Assembly: GCF_900157305.1 (NCBI RefSeq)
Contig: NZ_LS974202.1
Coordinates: forward strand, 1,488,001 to 1,552,000
Direction: 5' to 3'
From: Mesotoga infera
GTDB lineage: Bacteria > Thermotogota > Thermotogae > Petrotogales > Kosmotogaceae
DNA: 64,000 nt
Part shown: piece after piece, positions 9,884-18,324 of the stretch
Layout: every line of letters begins with the position of its first letter
Numbering within the stretch: position 1 is the first letter of the stretch
Made by a program: the position numbers and the translations under genes
The notes under the pieces: model-generated
The model's input: only the letters and a program-made list of their open reading frames with translations
Databases searched by the model: none
Told to the model about the DNA's origin: nothing

Positions 9884-10477
9884 ATGGAAACGATCGGTTT
9901 GGAGGAAAAAACTCGCTGTCCATGGGCTTATGGAGGCCCTCTATATATCGACTATCACGATAACGAGTGGGGCGTTCCGGTTCACGACGATATAAAACTC
10001 TTCGAGTTTATGATTCTCGAGAGCGCGCAGGCTGGCCTGAGCTGGATAACGATTCTCAGAAAGCGCGAGAACTATCGCCGGGCCTTCGCCGATTTCGACC
10101 CGGAGGCTGTATCAAGGTACGGAGAAAGAGATATCGAAAGGCTTATGAATGACCCTGGAATAGTCAGAAACCGCCGCAAGATAACGGCCGCCATAAACAA
10201 CTCGGCGGCCTTTTTGAAGGTCCGGGAAGAGTTTGGAAGCTTCGATAGCTACATCTGGAGCTTCACGGGTGGAAAGCCAGTGACAAATTACTGGACGGGG
10301 CAGAACGAGGTCCCGGCGGTCACGGAAAAGGCCGTGGAGATCTCTAAAGACCTCAAGAAGCGGGGCTTTTCCTTCCTGGGTCCGACAATAGTTTACGCTC
10401 ACATGCAGGCCACCGGGCTGGTCAACGACCACCTCGTATCCTGCTTCAGGCACGCGGAGATATCTAAAATGCTTTGA
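9884..10477 (+). CDS. tag: DNA-3-methyladenine glycosylase I
   Basis: 197 residues, close to the family norm (~187). It excises 3-methyladenine from alkylated DNA in the cytoplasm. Diagnostic segments: RCPWAYGGPLYIDYHDNEWG near the N-terminus with the zinc-ligand Cys, LFEFMILESAQAGLSWITIL, the R.NR.KI loop, and the C-terminal FLGPTIVYAHMQATGLVNDH with its zinc-binding His pair. It starts 5 bases after the GH4 stop codon, so it is co-transcribed with that gene although the functions look unrelated. Confidence 0.95.
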   Translation: METIGLEEKTRCPWAYGGPLYIDYHDNEWGVPVHDDIKLFEFMILESAQAGLSWITILRKRENYRRAFADFDPEAVSRYGERDIERLMNDPGIVRNRRKITAAINNSAAFLKVREEFGSFDSYIWSFTGGKPVTNYWTGQNEVPAVTEKAVEISKDLKKRGFSFLGPTIVYAHMQATGLVNDHLVSCFRHAEISKML

Positions 10478-10502
10478 AGAAGACCGTTGCGGATTGGAAG
10501 AA

Positions 10503-10511
10503 TGGTATAAT
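10503..10511 (+). promoter_or_regulatory. Extended -10 promoter element
   Basis: TGGTATAAT matches an extended -10 (TGnTATAAT) and lies 27 bases before the next start codon, right after the tag stop codon. No good -35 is visible at 17 bases, as is common with extended -10 promoters. It probably drives the metallopeptidase-iadA-flavodoxin run. Confidence 0.5.
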
Positions 10512-10537
10512 CTGAAAAAAGGTTGTGAGGCGATAGT

Positions 10538-11512
10538 ATGGAATGGTTGCACATAGAGCCGATACTTGATCTTATAGAACTCGTCGATACGCCCTCCTCT
10601 CTCGAGAAGAGGTTGAGTTTCATCATGAACTCACCCCTGAGGCATATGTTCGGCCAGTTTCAGGTGCCGGAAGAAGAGGCCAAAAGATGCCTGGCCGCGG
10701 CCCTTTCGGGAGAGGAAGATCACAGCGGACTTTCGAAGGACTGCACTGAGCTTATAGCATATATAGAAAACATAAGAAAGCGTGAAGAGGAACTCAGACT
10801 CTTCTTCGGCCTGATGGGCAAGCGCGAGGCCTCTATAAGAGAAGAAGCCATAAAAATGGCCCGGGAATATCTGCCGCCTTCGGCCTCCTTCGAGAAGCTG
10901 AACGTTTACTTCGTGCCGATGCCCTACAACGCCAACGCCGATAATCTTGGCGTCTATTTCGACCCGATCTTCGCCATGGACATCGGGCTGGACGCCATCA
11001 CCGGAGTTATGGCCCACGAAGCGCACCATATAGGCAGAAACTCCGTCACTTCGGAGCGTCTGGAATTTGGCGATAAACCTCTCGAAATGCTTGCTTACAG
11101 GTTCATGTGTCTCGAGACGGAGGGGATCGCCAATCTCGTCAACGACGCTTCGAAAATCCCCTCCTTGAAAAGGATAGCCCTGACCAGAGCCAAAATCATG
11201 GCCGAGTTCGAGAAACATCTCGAGCTCCTCCAGGAGGTCTTTTTGAACCTCGCCGGGGGAGTCATCACCGAAAGGGAGGCCCGCGCTCTCATGTCCCGGA
11301 GCTGGTTCACAACGGGCAGCCTTGCGCCCATCGGCATGAAAATGGCAATCGAGATAGAGAACGAGTTTGGAAAGGAAAACCTCGTGAAAACCGTCGGCGA
11401 CACCGTGGCCTTCTTGAAAGCTTACCAGAAAGTGGCTCTGAAGAAGAACTACTACCTTCTCGAAGACGAAACTTTCGACAACCTGGAAAAGCTTCTCAAG
11501 GCCCGTCCATAA
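10538..11512 (+). CDS. Putative zinc metallopeptidase (HExxH, DUF2268/DUF5700-like)
   Basis: 324 residues without a signal peptide or membrane segment, so cytoplasmic. The motif GVMAHEAHHIGR (about residues 160-171) gives the two zinc His and catalytic Glu. A downstream acidic segment, MCLETEGIANLV, could supply the third ligand, as in gluzincin-like DUF2268/DUF5700 proteins. Family-level placement is from memory and tentative. The next gene is isoaspartyl dipeptidase, 25 bases on, which suggests a peptide-breakdown operon. Confidence 0.7.
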   Translation: MEWLHIEPILDLIELVDTPSSLEKRLSFIMNSPLRHMFGQFQVPEEEAKRCLAAALSGEEDHSGLSKDCTELIAYIENIRKREEELRLFFGLMGKREASIREEAIKMAREYLPPSASFEKLNVYFVPMPYNANADNLGVYFDPIFAMDIGLDAITGVMAHEAHHIGRNSVTSERLEFGDKPLEMLAYRFMCLETEGIANLVNDASKIPSLKRIALTRAKIMAEFEKHLELLQEVFLNLAGGVITEREARALMSRSWFTTGSLAPIGMKMAIEIENEFGKENLVKTVGDTVAFLKAYQKVALKKNYYLLEDETFDNLEKLLKARP

Positions 11513-11537
11513 TTATCTATCGCCGGAGGTGAATCCG

Positions 11538-12695
11538 ATGCTTTTGCTCATTAAAAATATAAGCGTTTACTCACCCGGGCCGATCGGGAAAATGGATATG
11601 CTCGTCGGAGGCGAAGAGATACTGAAGATCTTCGAAAACATACCCTCGAGCGATATACTTTCAATGGGAGGAAGACTCGTCGATGGGACCGGCATGATAG
11701 CCGTACCGGGCTTTGTCGATGGTCACACACATCTCATAGGGGGCGGTGGCGAGGGCGGCTTCTCCACCAGAACTTCCGAAGGTTTTGCCGGGCAGTTCAT
11801 AGATGTCGGAACGACCACGGTGGTCGGTATGCTCGGCACCGACGGCATCACCAGGGACCACGCCTCGTTACTGGCCAAAGTGCGCGACTTCAACAACGAA
11901 GGAATCAACGCCTTCATGCTCACGGGCTCTTACAGGTACCCGCTCAAAACTCTCACCGGCGACTTGATGAAGGATATAGTTCTGGTGCCCGAGATAATCG
12001 GTGTGGGAGAGGTGGCCGTTTCCGATCACAGAAGCAGCAATATGACCGCTGCAGAGCTCCAGCGAATGGCCATGGACGCCAGGGTCGCCGGGATGCTTTC
12101 GGGCAAATCCGGGGTGACGGTTCTCCACATGGGCGACGCCCGGGCCGGGTTGAAGCCGCTAATGGAGGCCACCGACGACGGGACACTTAATCCGAAGCAA
12201 ATCATCCCGACCCACATAGACCGCACCGAAAGATTACTGGCCGAAGGTCTGAACTGGGTGAAGGAGCGTGACGGCTACATAGACTTCACCGCCGACGAAA
12301 ACCGGACTGCCCATACCCTGGCCGATCTACAATCTCGCGGCTACAACTTTGAAAGGTTCTGTGTCTCCTCGGACGGGCTCGGCTCAATGCCCCTCTTTGA
12401 TGAGCAGAAGAATCTGATCGGTATAAGATCCGGTCCAGTCGATACGCTCAGAAAAACCTTTGTGAGTCTCGTGAAAGAGCACGGACTCGAAATTCACCGC
12501 GCCCTAATGCCCTTCACATCTAACCCCTCGCGTTTCTACAAACTCGACTCGTCCGGTCTGGGATTCATAAAGGAAGGCAAAAAGGCCAATTTCCTTATCC
12601 TGAACGACGAACTTGAAATAAAGGGTGTCTTCTCGAAGGGAAGATTCCTGAAAGAGGGAGGTTCATTATATGACCGGAACGGCTGTGTATTATAG
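11538..12695 (+). CDS. iadA: Isoaspartyl dipeptidase
   Basis: 385 residues. It hydrolyses beta-aspartyl dipeptides formed by protein ageing. The amidohydrolase motifs are present: PGFVDGHTHLIGGGGEGG (metal His-x-His), TTVVGMLGTDG, TGSYRYP, GEVAVSDHRSS, HMGDA, IPTHIDR and VSSDGLGSMPLF with the catalytic Asp. The ATG at 11538 lies 8 bases after GGAGGT; a GTG 9 bases earlier overlaps that ribosome site. Its 3' end overlaps the flavodoxin gene by 26 bases, implying coupled translation. Confidence 0.93.
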   Translation: MLLLIKNISVYSPGPIGKMDMLVGGEEILKIFENIPSSDILSMGGRLVDGTGMIAVPGFVDGHTHLIGGGGEGGFSTRTSEGFAGQFIDVGTTTVVGMLGTDGITRDHASLLAKVRDFNNEGINAFMLTGSYRYPLKTLTGDLMKDIVLVPEIIGVGEVAVSDHRSSNMTAAELQRMAMDARVAGMLSGKSGVTVLHMGDARAGLKPLMEATDDGTLNPKQIIPTHIDRTERLLAEGLNWVKERDGYIDFTADENRTAHTLADLQSRGYNFERFCVSSDGLGSMPLFDEQKNLIGIRSGPVDTLRKTFVSLVKEHGLEIHRALMPFTSNPSRFYKLDSSGLGFIKEGKKANFLILNDELEIKGVFSKGRFLKEGGSLYDRNGCVL

Positions 12696-13158
12696 TTTCA
12701 CCGGATCAACGGAAGTTATCGCAAAGAGCTTTTCCGAAAAATCGGGCTTCAAACTCTTCAAACTGGAAGACAGAGAAAAAAGAAAATTCGCTCCCGCTTT
12801 CGCATCGATACTCGGCCTGGGGACGGCTCTCAAAGAGCCACTGCCGGACATAAAAAACGTCGATTTCCTGGTCCTGCTGACGCCCATCTACGCCTGGCAT
12901 CCCTCGGCCCAGATGAACACGTTCATAAAAAAAGCCGGCATCGGCGGCAAAAAACTCTTTCTTGTAGGTGTTGGAGCCGGCGAAACCAACGAAAAGGCCA
13001 TGGCGCGCTTCTCCAGTAAGGTGAAAAAGCTGGGCGGACAGGTGGTCGGAACCAAGACCTTCAAGGGCGTACAGCTTGGAAAGAACTACAAAGAAGTGGA
13101 AGCGGAGCTGCTGAAATCGGGCGAAGAACTGGCAAAAACAACCGACAGCCTCACCTGA
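12670..13158 (+). CDS. Flavodoxin-like protein
   Basis: 162 residues. The N-terminal YYSFTGSTEVIAKSF matches the FMN phosphate-binding loop (S/T-x-T-G-x-T), and VLLTPIYAWHPSAQMNTFIKK matches the second FMN-contact strand and loop. It probably carries electrons in the cytoplasm; the partner is unknown. It starts inside the 3' end of iadA after AGGGAGG. A weak inverted repeat follows the stop. Confidence 0.85.
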   Translation: MTGTAVYYSFTGSTEVIAKSFSEKSGFKLFKLEDREKRKFAPAFASILGLGTALKEPLPDIKNVDFLVLLTPIYAWHPSAQMNTFIKKAGIGGKKLFLVGVGAGETNEKAMARFSSKVKKLGGQVVGTKTFKGVQLGKNYKEVEAELLKSGEELAKTTDSLT

Positions 13159-13187
13159 CGCGCCAGCGGGCAACAACGCGAAAACCA

Positions 13188-13228
13188 CCGGAGTGAGAAG
13201 CTCAAGAATGTCCGGCGAATAACTCCGG
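13188..13228. terminator. Inverted repeat between convergent genes
   Basis: CCGGAGT (13188-13194) pairs with ACTCCGG (13222-13228) across a long loop, between the convergent flavodoxin and methyltransferase genes. There is no T-run, so a terminator role is only a possibility. Confidence 0.3.
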
Positions 13229-13232
13229 CGGA

Positions 13233-13904
13233 TCAAAGACTAAACCGGGTCGTATTTCTTTTCTGTACGTATGTCGTATAGCGCAGATTATCAGTGTAGA
13301 TAACCTCCAGACCGGTCTTTTCTCCAATGACCCTCATCGTTTGGGGAGTATAGAAAGAGATATGACTCATATCCCTCATATAGTACCAGTTCAGGAACTC
13401 CTCCTCGCTTTCGGGGTGGAAGAGAGTCATTATCGATAGAACACTTCCTTCCCCCATGCACTTTTTGAAGATTTCGAAATGCTCGAGTGGATTCTGGAGG
13501 TGTTCGATCACTTCCGTCGAGGTTATCATGGCGTAGGTCTTCCCCTCGTAAATCCTGTCAGGCGAGAAGAAGAGATCGTAAATATCCATCGAAAAGCCGT
13601 AGTCCCTCTCCAGAATCGTGGCCAGCACGGGAGAAGGGCCGCTGCCGTAATCAAGACCTCTCTTTCCCCTGCAGAAAGGAATCACCGCTTCCTCTATGAA
13701 TCTCTTGAAATAAGCCACATAACGCGGATCGTCTATACTGTTGTTGTGCCTGCTGTATATCTCAAGCTCTTTTTCCCGTGTAATCAACGAATTCTCATCC
13801 TTCGAGATGAATCCGCACTCGTGACAGTAGTAGTATTTCAACCGGAACTTCCTGTGGAGCATCTCTGCAGTGGGCGAGCCGCAGATCTTGCAAAAATCGT
13901 TCAT
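13233..13904 (-). CDS. Class I SAM-dependent methyltransferase with N-terminal zinc ribbon
   Basis: 223 residues. Residues 4-33 hold two Cys pairs (CKICG and CHECG), a likely zinc ribbon. The core is methyltransferase_23-like: GLDYGSGPSPVLATIL (SAM-binding glycine motif), then ITSTEVIEHLQNPLEHF, the usual motif-IV region, and SIMTLFHP. The substrate is unknown; relatives act in cell-surface polysaccharide or small-molecule synthesis. The ribosome site AGGAGGAG lies just upstream. It stands alone beside a repeat-rich intergenic region. Confidence 0.85.
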   Translation of the reverse strand: MNDFCKICGSPTAEMLHRKFRLKYYYCHECGFISKDENSLITREKELEIYSRHNNSIDDPRYVAYFKRFIEEAVIPFCRGKRGLDYGSGPSPVLATILERDYGFSMDIYDLFFSPDRIYEGKTYAMITSTEVIEHLQNPLEHFEIFKKCMGEGSVLSIMTLFHPESEEEFLNWYYMRDMSHISFYTPQTMRVIGEKTGLEVIYTDNLRYTTYVQKRNTTRFSL

Positions 13905-13924
13905 CTCCTCCTCCTGTGTTCATA

Positions 13925-14700
13925 AAACAGTGGTCAGAGGTCCATGGTCAGAGGTATGACAGAGCGATAAGATCCGAGCTTTTAATCTGACCTGTCGTCT
14001 CCAGTCTCTTTATAAGTGTACACCCTCCTCCCTGTGAGAACTGTTGCTCGTGTGGGTTGTGCGTTGTGGATCATAATGCTCCCGTACTGTCATCCCGTAA
14101 TGCTCTTATACGGGATCTCGTTCTTCCCGCTCTTTCGAAGGACGGAGATGCCGGATCGGAGTCCGGCATGATGTGAGGGAGCTGTCATCCCGTAGTGCTC
14201 CTATACGGGATCTCGTTCTTCTCGTTCGTCTCTAAGCAGAGGTAAGAGGAATGAGGTCAGAGGTAAGAAGATCAAAATCCCGCTCTTCTCGCCTCGCGAA
14301 GACCGGGATCCTGACTAGGAGCATGTCAGGATGACCCGAAGGGGCCATCATCCCGTTAACCGCCCCCATCCTGTCATCCCATGTTCTCCTATACGGGATC
14401 TCGCTCTTTATATATGGGACCCCGCTCTTCCGCTCTTCCCGTTCTCTCCTCTCTCTTCTCTTCTCGAATCTTTAACCGAGAACCTTGACGCGCAGCGTCG
14501 GAACCGCTCTTCTCATGCTGTTTTGCTCTTCTCGGAGGACGGTGAACGGAGAACGGCTTCTATGCTCTTCCACCCTTCGCTCCTTCTAAGGACGGTTCTT
14601 CCTGCTCTACTGCGGAAATCAATTTCACACTTTTCGAGCTTCACTGGAAACCACTTTCCCTTTGTTCGATTAATGCAATCGGTCGTACGATAGCAAACCA
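13925..14700. repeat. Mosaic of dispersed palindromic repeats (region 1)
   Basis: No convincing gene is present. Hairpins share one architecture, GTCATnC-stem / loop with GCTC..TA / stem-GnATCnCG. One is at 14089-14120 (ATCCCGTA/TACGGGAT), another at 14184-14215 with the same stem, 14148-14169 has ATGCCGGA/TCCGGCAT, 14306-14335 has ATCCTGAC/GTCAGGAT, and about 14373-14403 is a worn copy. The segment 14236-14290 recurs inverted at about 31258-31312, and about 14430-14505 recurs inverted at 31157-31225. Region 1 is thus built from pieces shared with the stretches at 26.6-27.2 and 31.2-31.9 kb. The chance reading frames here are explained by the repeats. Confidence 0.8.
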
Positions 14701-14870
14701 GAACAACTTCGCGAATCGCAATGCGCTGGAATTAAGAATACATCGGACATATTGTCTAATAAATGTATATTAAGATCTATATCGTAACATTAGATCGATT
14801 ATAGAGTGCTATGTTACATACTGACACGATAATGCTATATATATGTCAGCTTAGATTAGGAGGCGTAATG

Positions 14871-15368
14871 ATGAGTAGAAAAAAAGGGTTCTCTCTGGTT
14901 GAACTGTTGATCGTACTCGCCGTGATGGCAGCACTTATCGCAACAATCACACCCGTGGCGTTGAATGCCATCAAGAAATCCAAGGCAACACAGGTAGCAC
15001 AGAACTTGAAGACACTTGCGAGTGCAATTGAAAATGCAGCTTATGTGAATGGAGTAAACGATAACCACGTTCTTAAAGCTGGTACAACAACACCAATAGT
15101 ATTATCTGATCTTGGAAGGGATATTGATCCTGAAAAGTATGGTGTCTGGTATACTGGAACATCTAATAAACCAGGAGAATTCGAGGTTTTGATCTTCTAT
15201 AAAGGTACAGATGTCGATGCAAAACTAGTCAATCAAACAATGCCTAATGCTACAGATACCAAACCTAATGAATTTGATAGTATTGCTGGAAACAACCAAC
15301 TTGGGTCTAAATCATTACCTAATACCAAGGAAGGAATATTCTATACTCTGACATTTTCCGTCTATTGA
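14871..15368 (+). CDS. Type IV pilin-like protein A
   Basis: 165 residues. It starts MSRKKGFSLVELLIVLAVMA, a class III prepilin leader: the peptidase would cut between Gly and Phe, and Glu5 of the mature protein is present. The hydrophobic N-terminal helix is followed by a small variable globular domain ending FSVY. The ATG at 14871 is 7 bases after AGGAGG; an ATG 3 bases earlier is possible. It shares its first ~75 residues with the genes at 15504 and 24461, while the rest diverges. The variable part is visibly more AT-rich than neighbouring genes. Probably a minor or variant pilin/pseudopilin; no assembly genes are nearby. Confidence 0.9.
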   Translation: MSRKKGFSLVELLIVLAVMAALIATITPVALNAIKKSKATQVAQNLKTLASAIENAAYVNGVNDNHVLKAGTTTPIVLSDLGRDIDPEKYGVWYTGTSNKPGEFEVLIFYKGTDVDAKLVNQTMPNATDTKPNEFDSIAGNNQLGSKSLPNTKEGIFYTLTFSVY

Positions 15369-15401
15369 TGGCATAATCGATAAATTTTTATTGAATCACA
15401 A

Positions 15402-15420
15402 GGCCCTCAAATCGAGGGCC
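15402..15420 (+). terminator. Stem-loop after pilin A
   Basis: GGCCCTC / GAGGGCC with a 5-base loop lies 34 bases after the pilin A stop. It is followed only by GTTTGG, so termination may be weak and allow some read-through to pilin B. Confidence 0.5.
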
Positions 15421-15503
15421 GTTTGGTGCTTCCAGTTTGTTGGCACACCCTTGCATATAACTGTTCAGATGGATAAACCAACAAACAGGAGGGATAGTAT
15501 ATT

Positions 15504-15989
15504 ATGAAAAACAGAAAAAAGGGATTCTCGCTGGTTGAGCTTTTGATCGTTCTCGCGGTTATGGCCGCATTGATAGCGACAATCACACCGGTGGCGTTGA
15601 ATGCAATCAAGAAATCCAAGGCGACACAGGTAGCACAGAATATTAAAACATTGGCAAGTGCTTTAGAGAATGCAGCTTACGTAAATGGAATAACATCCGA
15701 TGGACTGATTGCAGGTCCTGGTGGAACCAGCGCTGTTACAATTGATCAGCTTGGTAGAGATATAGACGATACAAAGTATAGTGTAGCTTATGCTCAAACA
15801 GGTGGTAGTTTTACAGCAGTTATATATTATATAGGTGCAGATGCTGACATAAATGTAGTGGATGATATTCTTCCATTAGCAACTAATTCAGCAACTAAAC
15901 CAGACGGAACATACTCGACTACTCTTGGAAGTGCTTCTTATACATCAACAGATAGTATATATTATCAGATAACTTTCACCGTCTATTGA
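15504..15989 (+). CDS. Type IV pilin-like protein B
   Basis: 161 residues beginning MKNRKKGFSLVELLIVLAVM, with the same prepilin cleavage site and nearly the same first ~75 residues as pilin A, through the AIKKSKATQVAQN helix and ENAAYVNG. The rest is different and ends FTVY. At DNA level the shared part differs from pilin A mostly at silent positions, so the helix is under strong selection. The strong ribosome site AGGAGGG precedes the ATG. The variable region is AT-rich, as in pilin A. A clear terminator follows. Confidence 0.9.
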   Translation: MKNRKKGFSLVELLIVLAVMAALIATITPVALNAIKKSKATQVAQNIKTLASALENAAYVNGITSDGLIAGPGGTSAVTIDQLGRDIDDTKYSVAYAQTGGSFTAVIYYIGADADINVVDDILPLATNSATKPDGTYSTTLGSASYTSTDSIYYQITFTVY

Positions 15990-16005
15990 TAACCTCCAAT
16001 AAACC

Positions 16006-16030
16006 AAAGCCCTCTTCGGAGGGCTTTTTT
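16006..16030 (+). terminator. Rho-independent terminator after pilin B
   Basis: AAAGCCCTC, loop TTCG, GAGGGCTTT, then further T residues. A textbook terminator 16 bases after the pilin B stop. Confidence 0.9.
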
Positions 16031-16200
16031 ATGTTTTACCAGTTGCCGTATTCAATTCAATCCATCGAGAATATAAGAGCTTCGCTTGCCAATGAGATTT
16101 TATGCACGAAAGATAGAAGCTAATTTTTCGCCCTCTCGAAGCTCGCTTCATCTGATTCTCCCAAGTACCGCCTTTAAGATAATCCGGCAGATCTTTAGAA

Positions 16201-17211
16201 TCACTTGACGGTGACTTTCGAGTCCTTTTTCCCATTCGAGCCCCTGGTGGTGCTGCGTAATTGCTCCTGCCATTTGCCGCATCTGTCGCCCCAGACTGCC
16301 ACGACTTTGCCGTCGGCTTTTGCGTTTATCACTTCGCAATTGTTTGAGCAGCCGTTGCAGATGAAGCTCGAGGGTCTGAAGTCTGTGTTGAGGTAGTCGA
16401 AGCCCCTGAAGGTGCTTTCCCGCCCGGTTCTCTCGACCTCTTCTCTGGCAAGTATGGCCGCACCGATCGCGCCCATGACATCGTAGTTGGCCGGAACTAT
16501 CACCTCGCATCCCATCGCCTCTTCGAAGGCTTTTTTGATCCCCTTGTTGGCCGCGACGCCTCCCTGGAAGACGAACGGGGGTTCGAGCTTCTTTCCCCTT
16601 CCGAGGTTGTTTATGTAGTTTCTAACCAGCGCCCTGCAGAGGCCCCAGATTATGTCTGGCTTCGAAAAGCCGTACTGTTGTTTGGCGATCATGTCGGATT
16701 CGGCGAAGACGGTGCACCTCCCGGCTATCCTGACCTCGTTCTCGGCCTTCAGCGCAAGGTCTCCGAAGTTCTCGATCGGTATGCCGAGCCTCTCGGCCTG
16801 ATGGTCGAGGAAAGAGCCGGTACCGGCGGCGCAGACGGTGTTCATGGCGAAATCCACGACCATTCCGTCTTTTATGAGTATTATCTTGGAGTCCTGTCCG
16901 CCGATCTCGAAGATCGTTCTAACGTGCGGGATTTCTCTTGAGGCGGCCACGCCGTGCGCGGTGATCTCGTTTTTGACTATATCGGCCCCCAGCAGAACCC
17001 CTGCCAGCTGTCTGCCGCTGCCGGTTGTCCCCACACCCAGCACGAGGGGCTCTCCCAGCTCTTCTCTCAGCCTGGACATCGCGAACTTGACGACGTCCAT
17101 CGGCTGGCCGTTGGTCCTTATGTAGTACTTGAAGAGTATGTTTTCGCTCCCGTCAAGGGCCACGACGTTCGTACTTACAGATCCTACATCCACTCCGACA
17201 AATATCTTCAT
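16201..17211 (-). CDS. Acyl-CoA dehydratase activase-type ATPase (HgdC/BadF family)
   Basis: 336 residues of the ASKHA fold: phosphate loop GVDVGSVSTNVVALDG, second motif FEIGGQDSKII and adenosine motif VFQGGVAANKGIK. Two Cys that hold the dimer-bridging [4Fe-4S] cluster in HgdC are present (NTVCAAGTGSFLD and AGRCTVFAESD). A C-terminal extension adds FICNGCSNNCEV and a further Cys. Known relatives use ATP to fire low-potential electrons into 2-hydroxyacyl-CoA dehydratases or double-cubane proteins. The next two genes (17233 and 18321) are its usual companions, but no dehydratase substrate-pathway gene is present. Confidence 0.9.
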   Translation of the reverse strand: MKIFVGVDVGSVSTNVVALDGSENILFKYYIRTNGQPMDVVKFAMSRLREELGEPLVLGVGTTGSGRQLAGVLLGADIVKNEITAHGVAASREIPHVRTIFEIGGQDSKIILIKDGMVVDFAMNTVCAAGTGSFLDHQAERLGIPIENFGDLALKAENEVRIAGRCTVFAESDMIAKQQYGFSKPDIIWGLCRALVRNYINNLGRGKKLEPPFVFQGGVAANKGIKKAFEEAMGCEVIVPANYDVMGAIGAAILAREEVERTGRESTFRGFDYLNTDFRPSSFICNGCSNNCEVINAKADGKVVAVWGDRCGKWQEQLRSTTRGSNGKKDSKVTVK

Positions 17212-17232
17212 ATCTCCACCCACCCGTAGATA

Positions 17233-18324
17233 CTACGCGGTTTTTGCGGCCATTTTCTTCCGCTTGCTGTTTTTGATCAGGTCAACGAAGGCCTCTATTC
17301 TCGTCATGCTGTTGGCCTTGCCGCTCTGCTCGTCTATCGCCAGGGTCAGGACCGGGATGCCGTAATCTTCCGAGATCCTCGGTATGATACTCTGGGAAAC
17401 CAGTTCAGGCAGACACGCGAAAGGCATCAGGTGAACCACTCCATCGAAGCCCCGCTTGCTGTAATCCACGATGTGGCCGACGTTCTGCTTGGCGTGGCCA
17501 CCGATTATTATCTTTATGTAATCCTCGCCCATCTTGAGGATTTCCTTCTCCCTGCCCTTGCCGAAAAAGTTGTGATCGACCCATTCGCCTATATACTGTG
17601 ATCTTTCGGCCTCACAGCCGAGACTGCAGAGTGTGTTCTCTATATCCATATTTATGCTCGACTCTATGACGACGAAGATCTCGCCGACCACTCCTATACG
17701 TATTTTATCCCTTTCGTCAACTTCTTCAAGCTTTATGGAAGCGAGCAGCTCTTTCGCCTCTTCGTAGGCCGTCTCCGTCTCTTTCATGGTCCAGCATCTG
17801 TCGTAGGAACTCCTGATCTCCTCGAAGGCTTTGAGACACGAGCCATGCACCGTCTCGTAAGGAATCATGGTGTGTATCTTCTTGTCGAATTCGTCGAGAT
17901 CTTTCAGCATCCGCAGTATGACCCTGCCGGTCGAGATGACCTTTCGTAGAGAGTTCTTGCCTTTCAGCCTGAAGAACTTCGATACGTCGCCGCGCAGGTC
18001 GCGCTTGATCGAGTCGAAGATTATCAGCTCGACATCGTAGCCCATATGCCTGAGCGTTCTCTCGTGGAGTTCGCCGTAGAAACCGGCCCTGCACGGCCCG
18101 TGCCCTCCGCTGGTTACTATTATTCCCGCCCCCTGCTCGCAGGCCTCTATGTAGTTGCCCATCAACATCTTGTAGGGGAAACAGGCGAACTCGGGACTGT
18201 TTTTCGTCCCCAGGTCTATCGTCTTCTGCGTCGGTCTGGGAGGGACTACAACTTCGTAGCCCAGCATCTCCAGGAGCTTTTTGTAAACAAGCACGTTTCC
18301 CAGGTAGGGAAAGGAGTACTTCAT
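17233..18324 (-). CDS. 2-hydroxyacyl-CoA dehydratase-like / CoA-activase companion protein (COG3581-type)
   Basis: 363 residues. It has repeated Rossmann-like segments and scattered conserved Cys: PEFACFPYKMLMGNY, TSGGHGPCRAGFYGEL, MPFACLPELVSQSI. The pattern fits the dehydratase-like proteins encoded beside or fused to HgdC-type activases, which may bind iron-sulfur clusters. It overlaps the gene encoded upstream (18321-19310) by 4 bases and ends 21 bases before the activase start, so all three are co-translated. The reaction is unknown; double-cubane-type reductive chemistry is one possibility. Confidence 0.8.
   Translation of the reverse strand: MKYSFPYLGNVLVYKKLLEMLGYEVVVPPRPTQKTIDLGTKNSPEFACFPYKMLMGNYIEACEQGAGIIVTSGGHGPCRAGFYGELHERTLRHMGYDVELIIFDSIKRDLRGDVSKFFRLKGKNSLRKVISTGRVILRMLKDLDEFDKKIHTMIPYETVHGSCLKAFEEIRSSYDRCWTMKETETAYEEAKELLASIKLEEVDERDKIRIGVVGEIFVVIESSINMDIENTLCSLGCEAERSQYIGEWVDHNFFGKGREKEILKMGEDYIKIIIGGHAKQNVGHIVDYSKRGFDGVVHLMPFACLPELVSQSIIPRISEDYGIPVLTLAIDEQSGKANSMTRIEAFVDLIKNSKRKKMAAKTA

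Noticed and set aside
10631-11218. Long antisense frame opposite the metallopeptidase gene
   Set aside because: The plus-strand frame has the HEAHH motif, a promoter and a ribosome site; the antisense frame has none of these and arises from codon bias.
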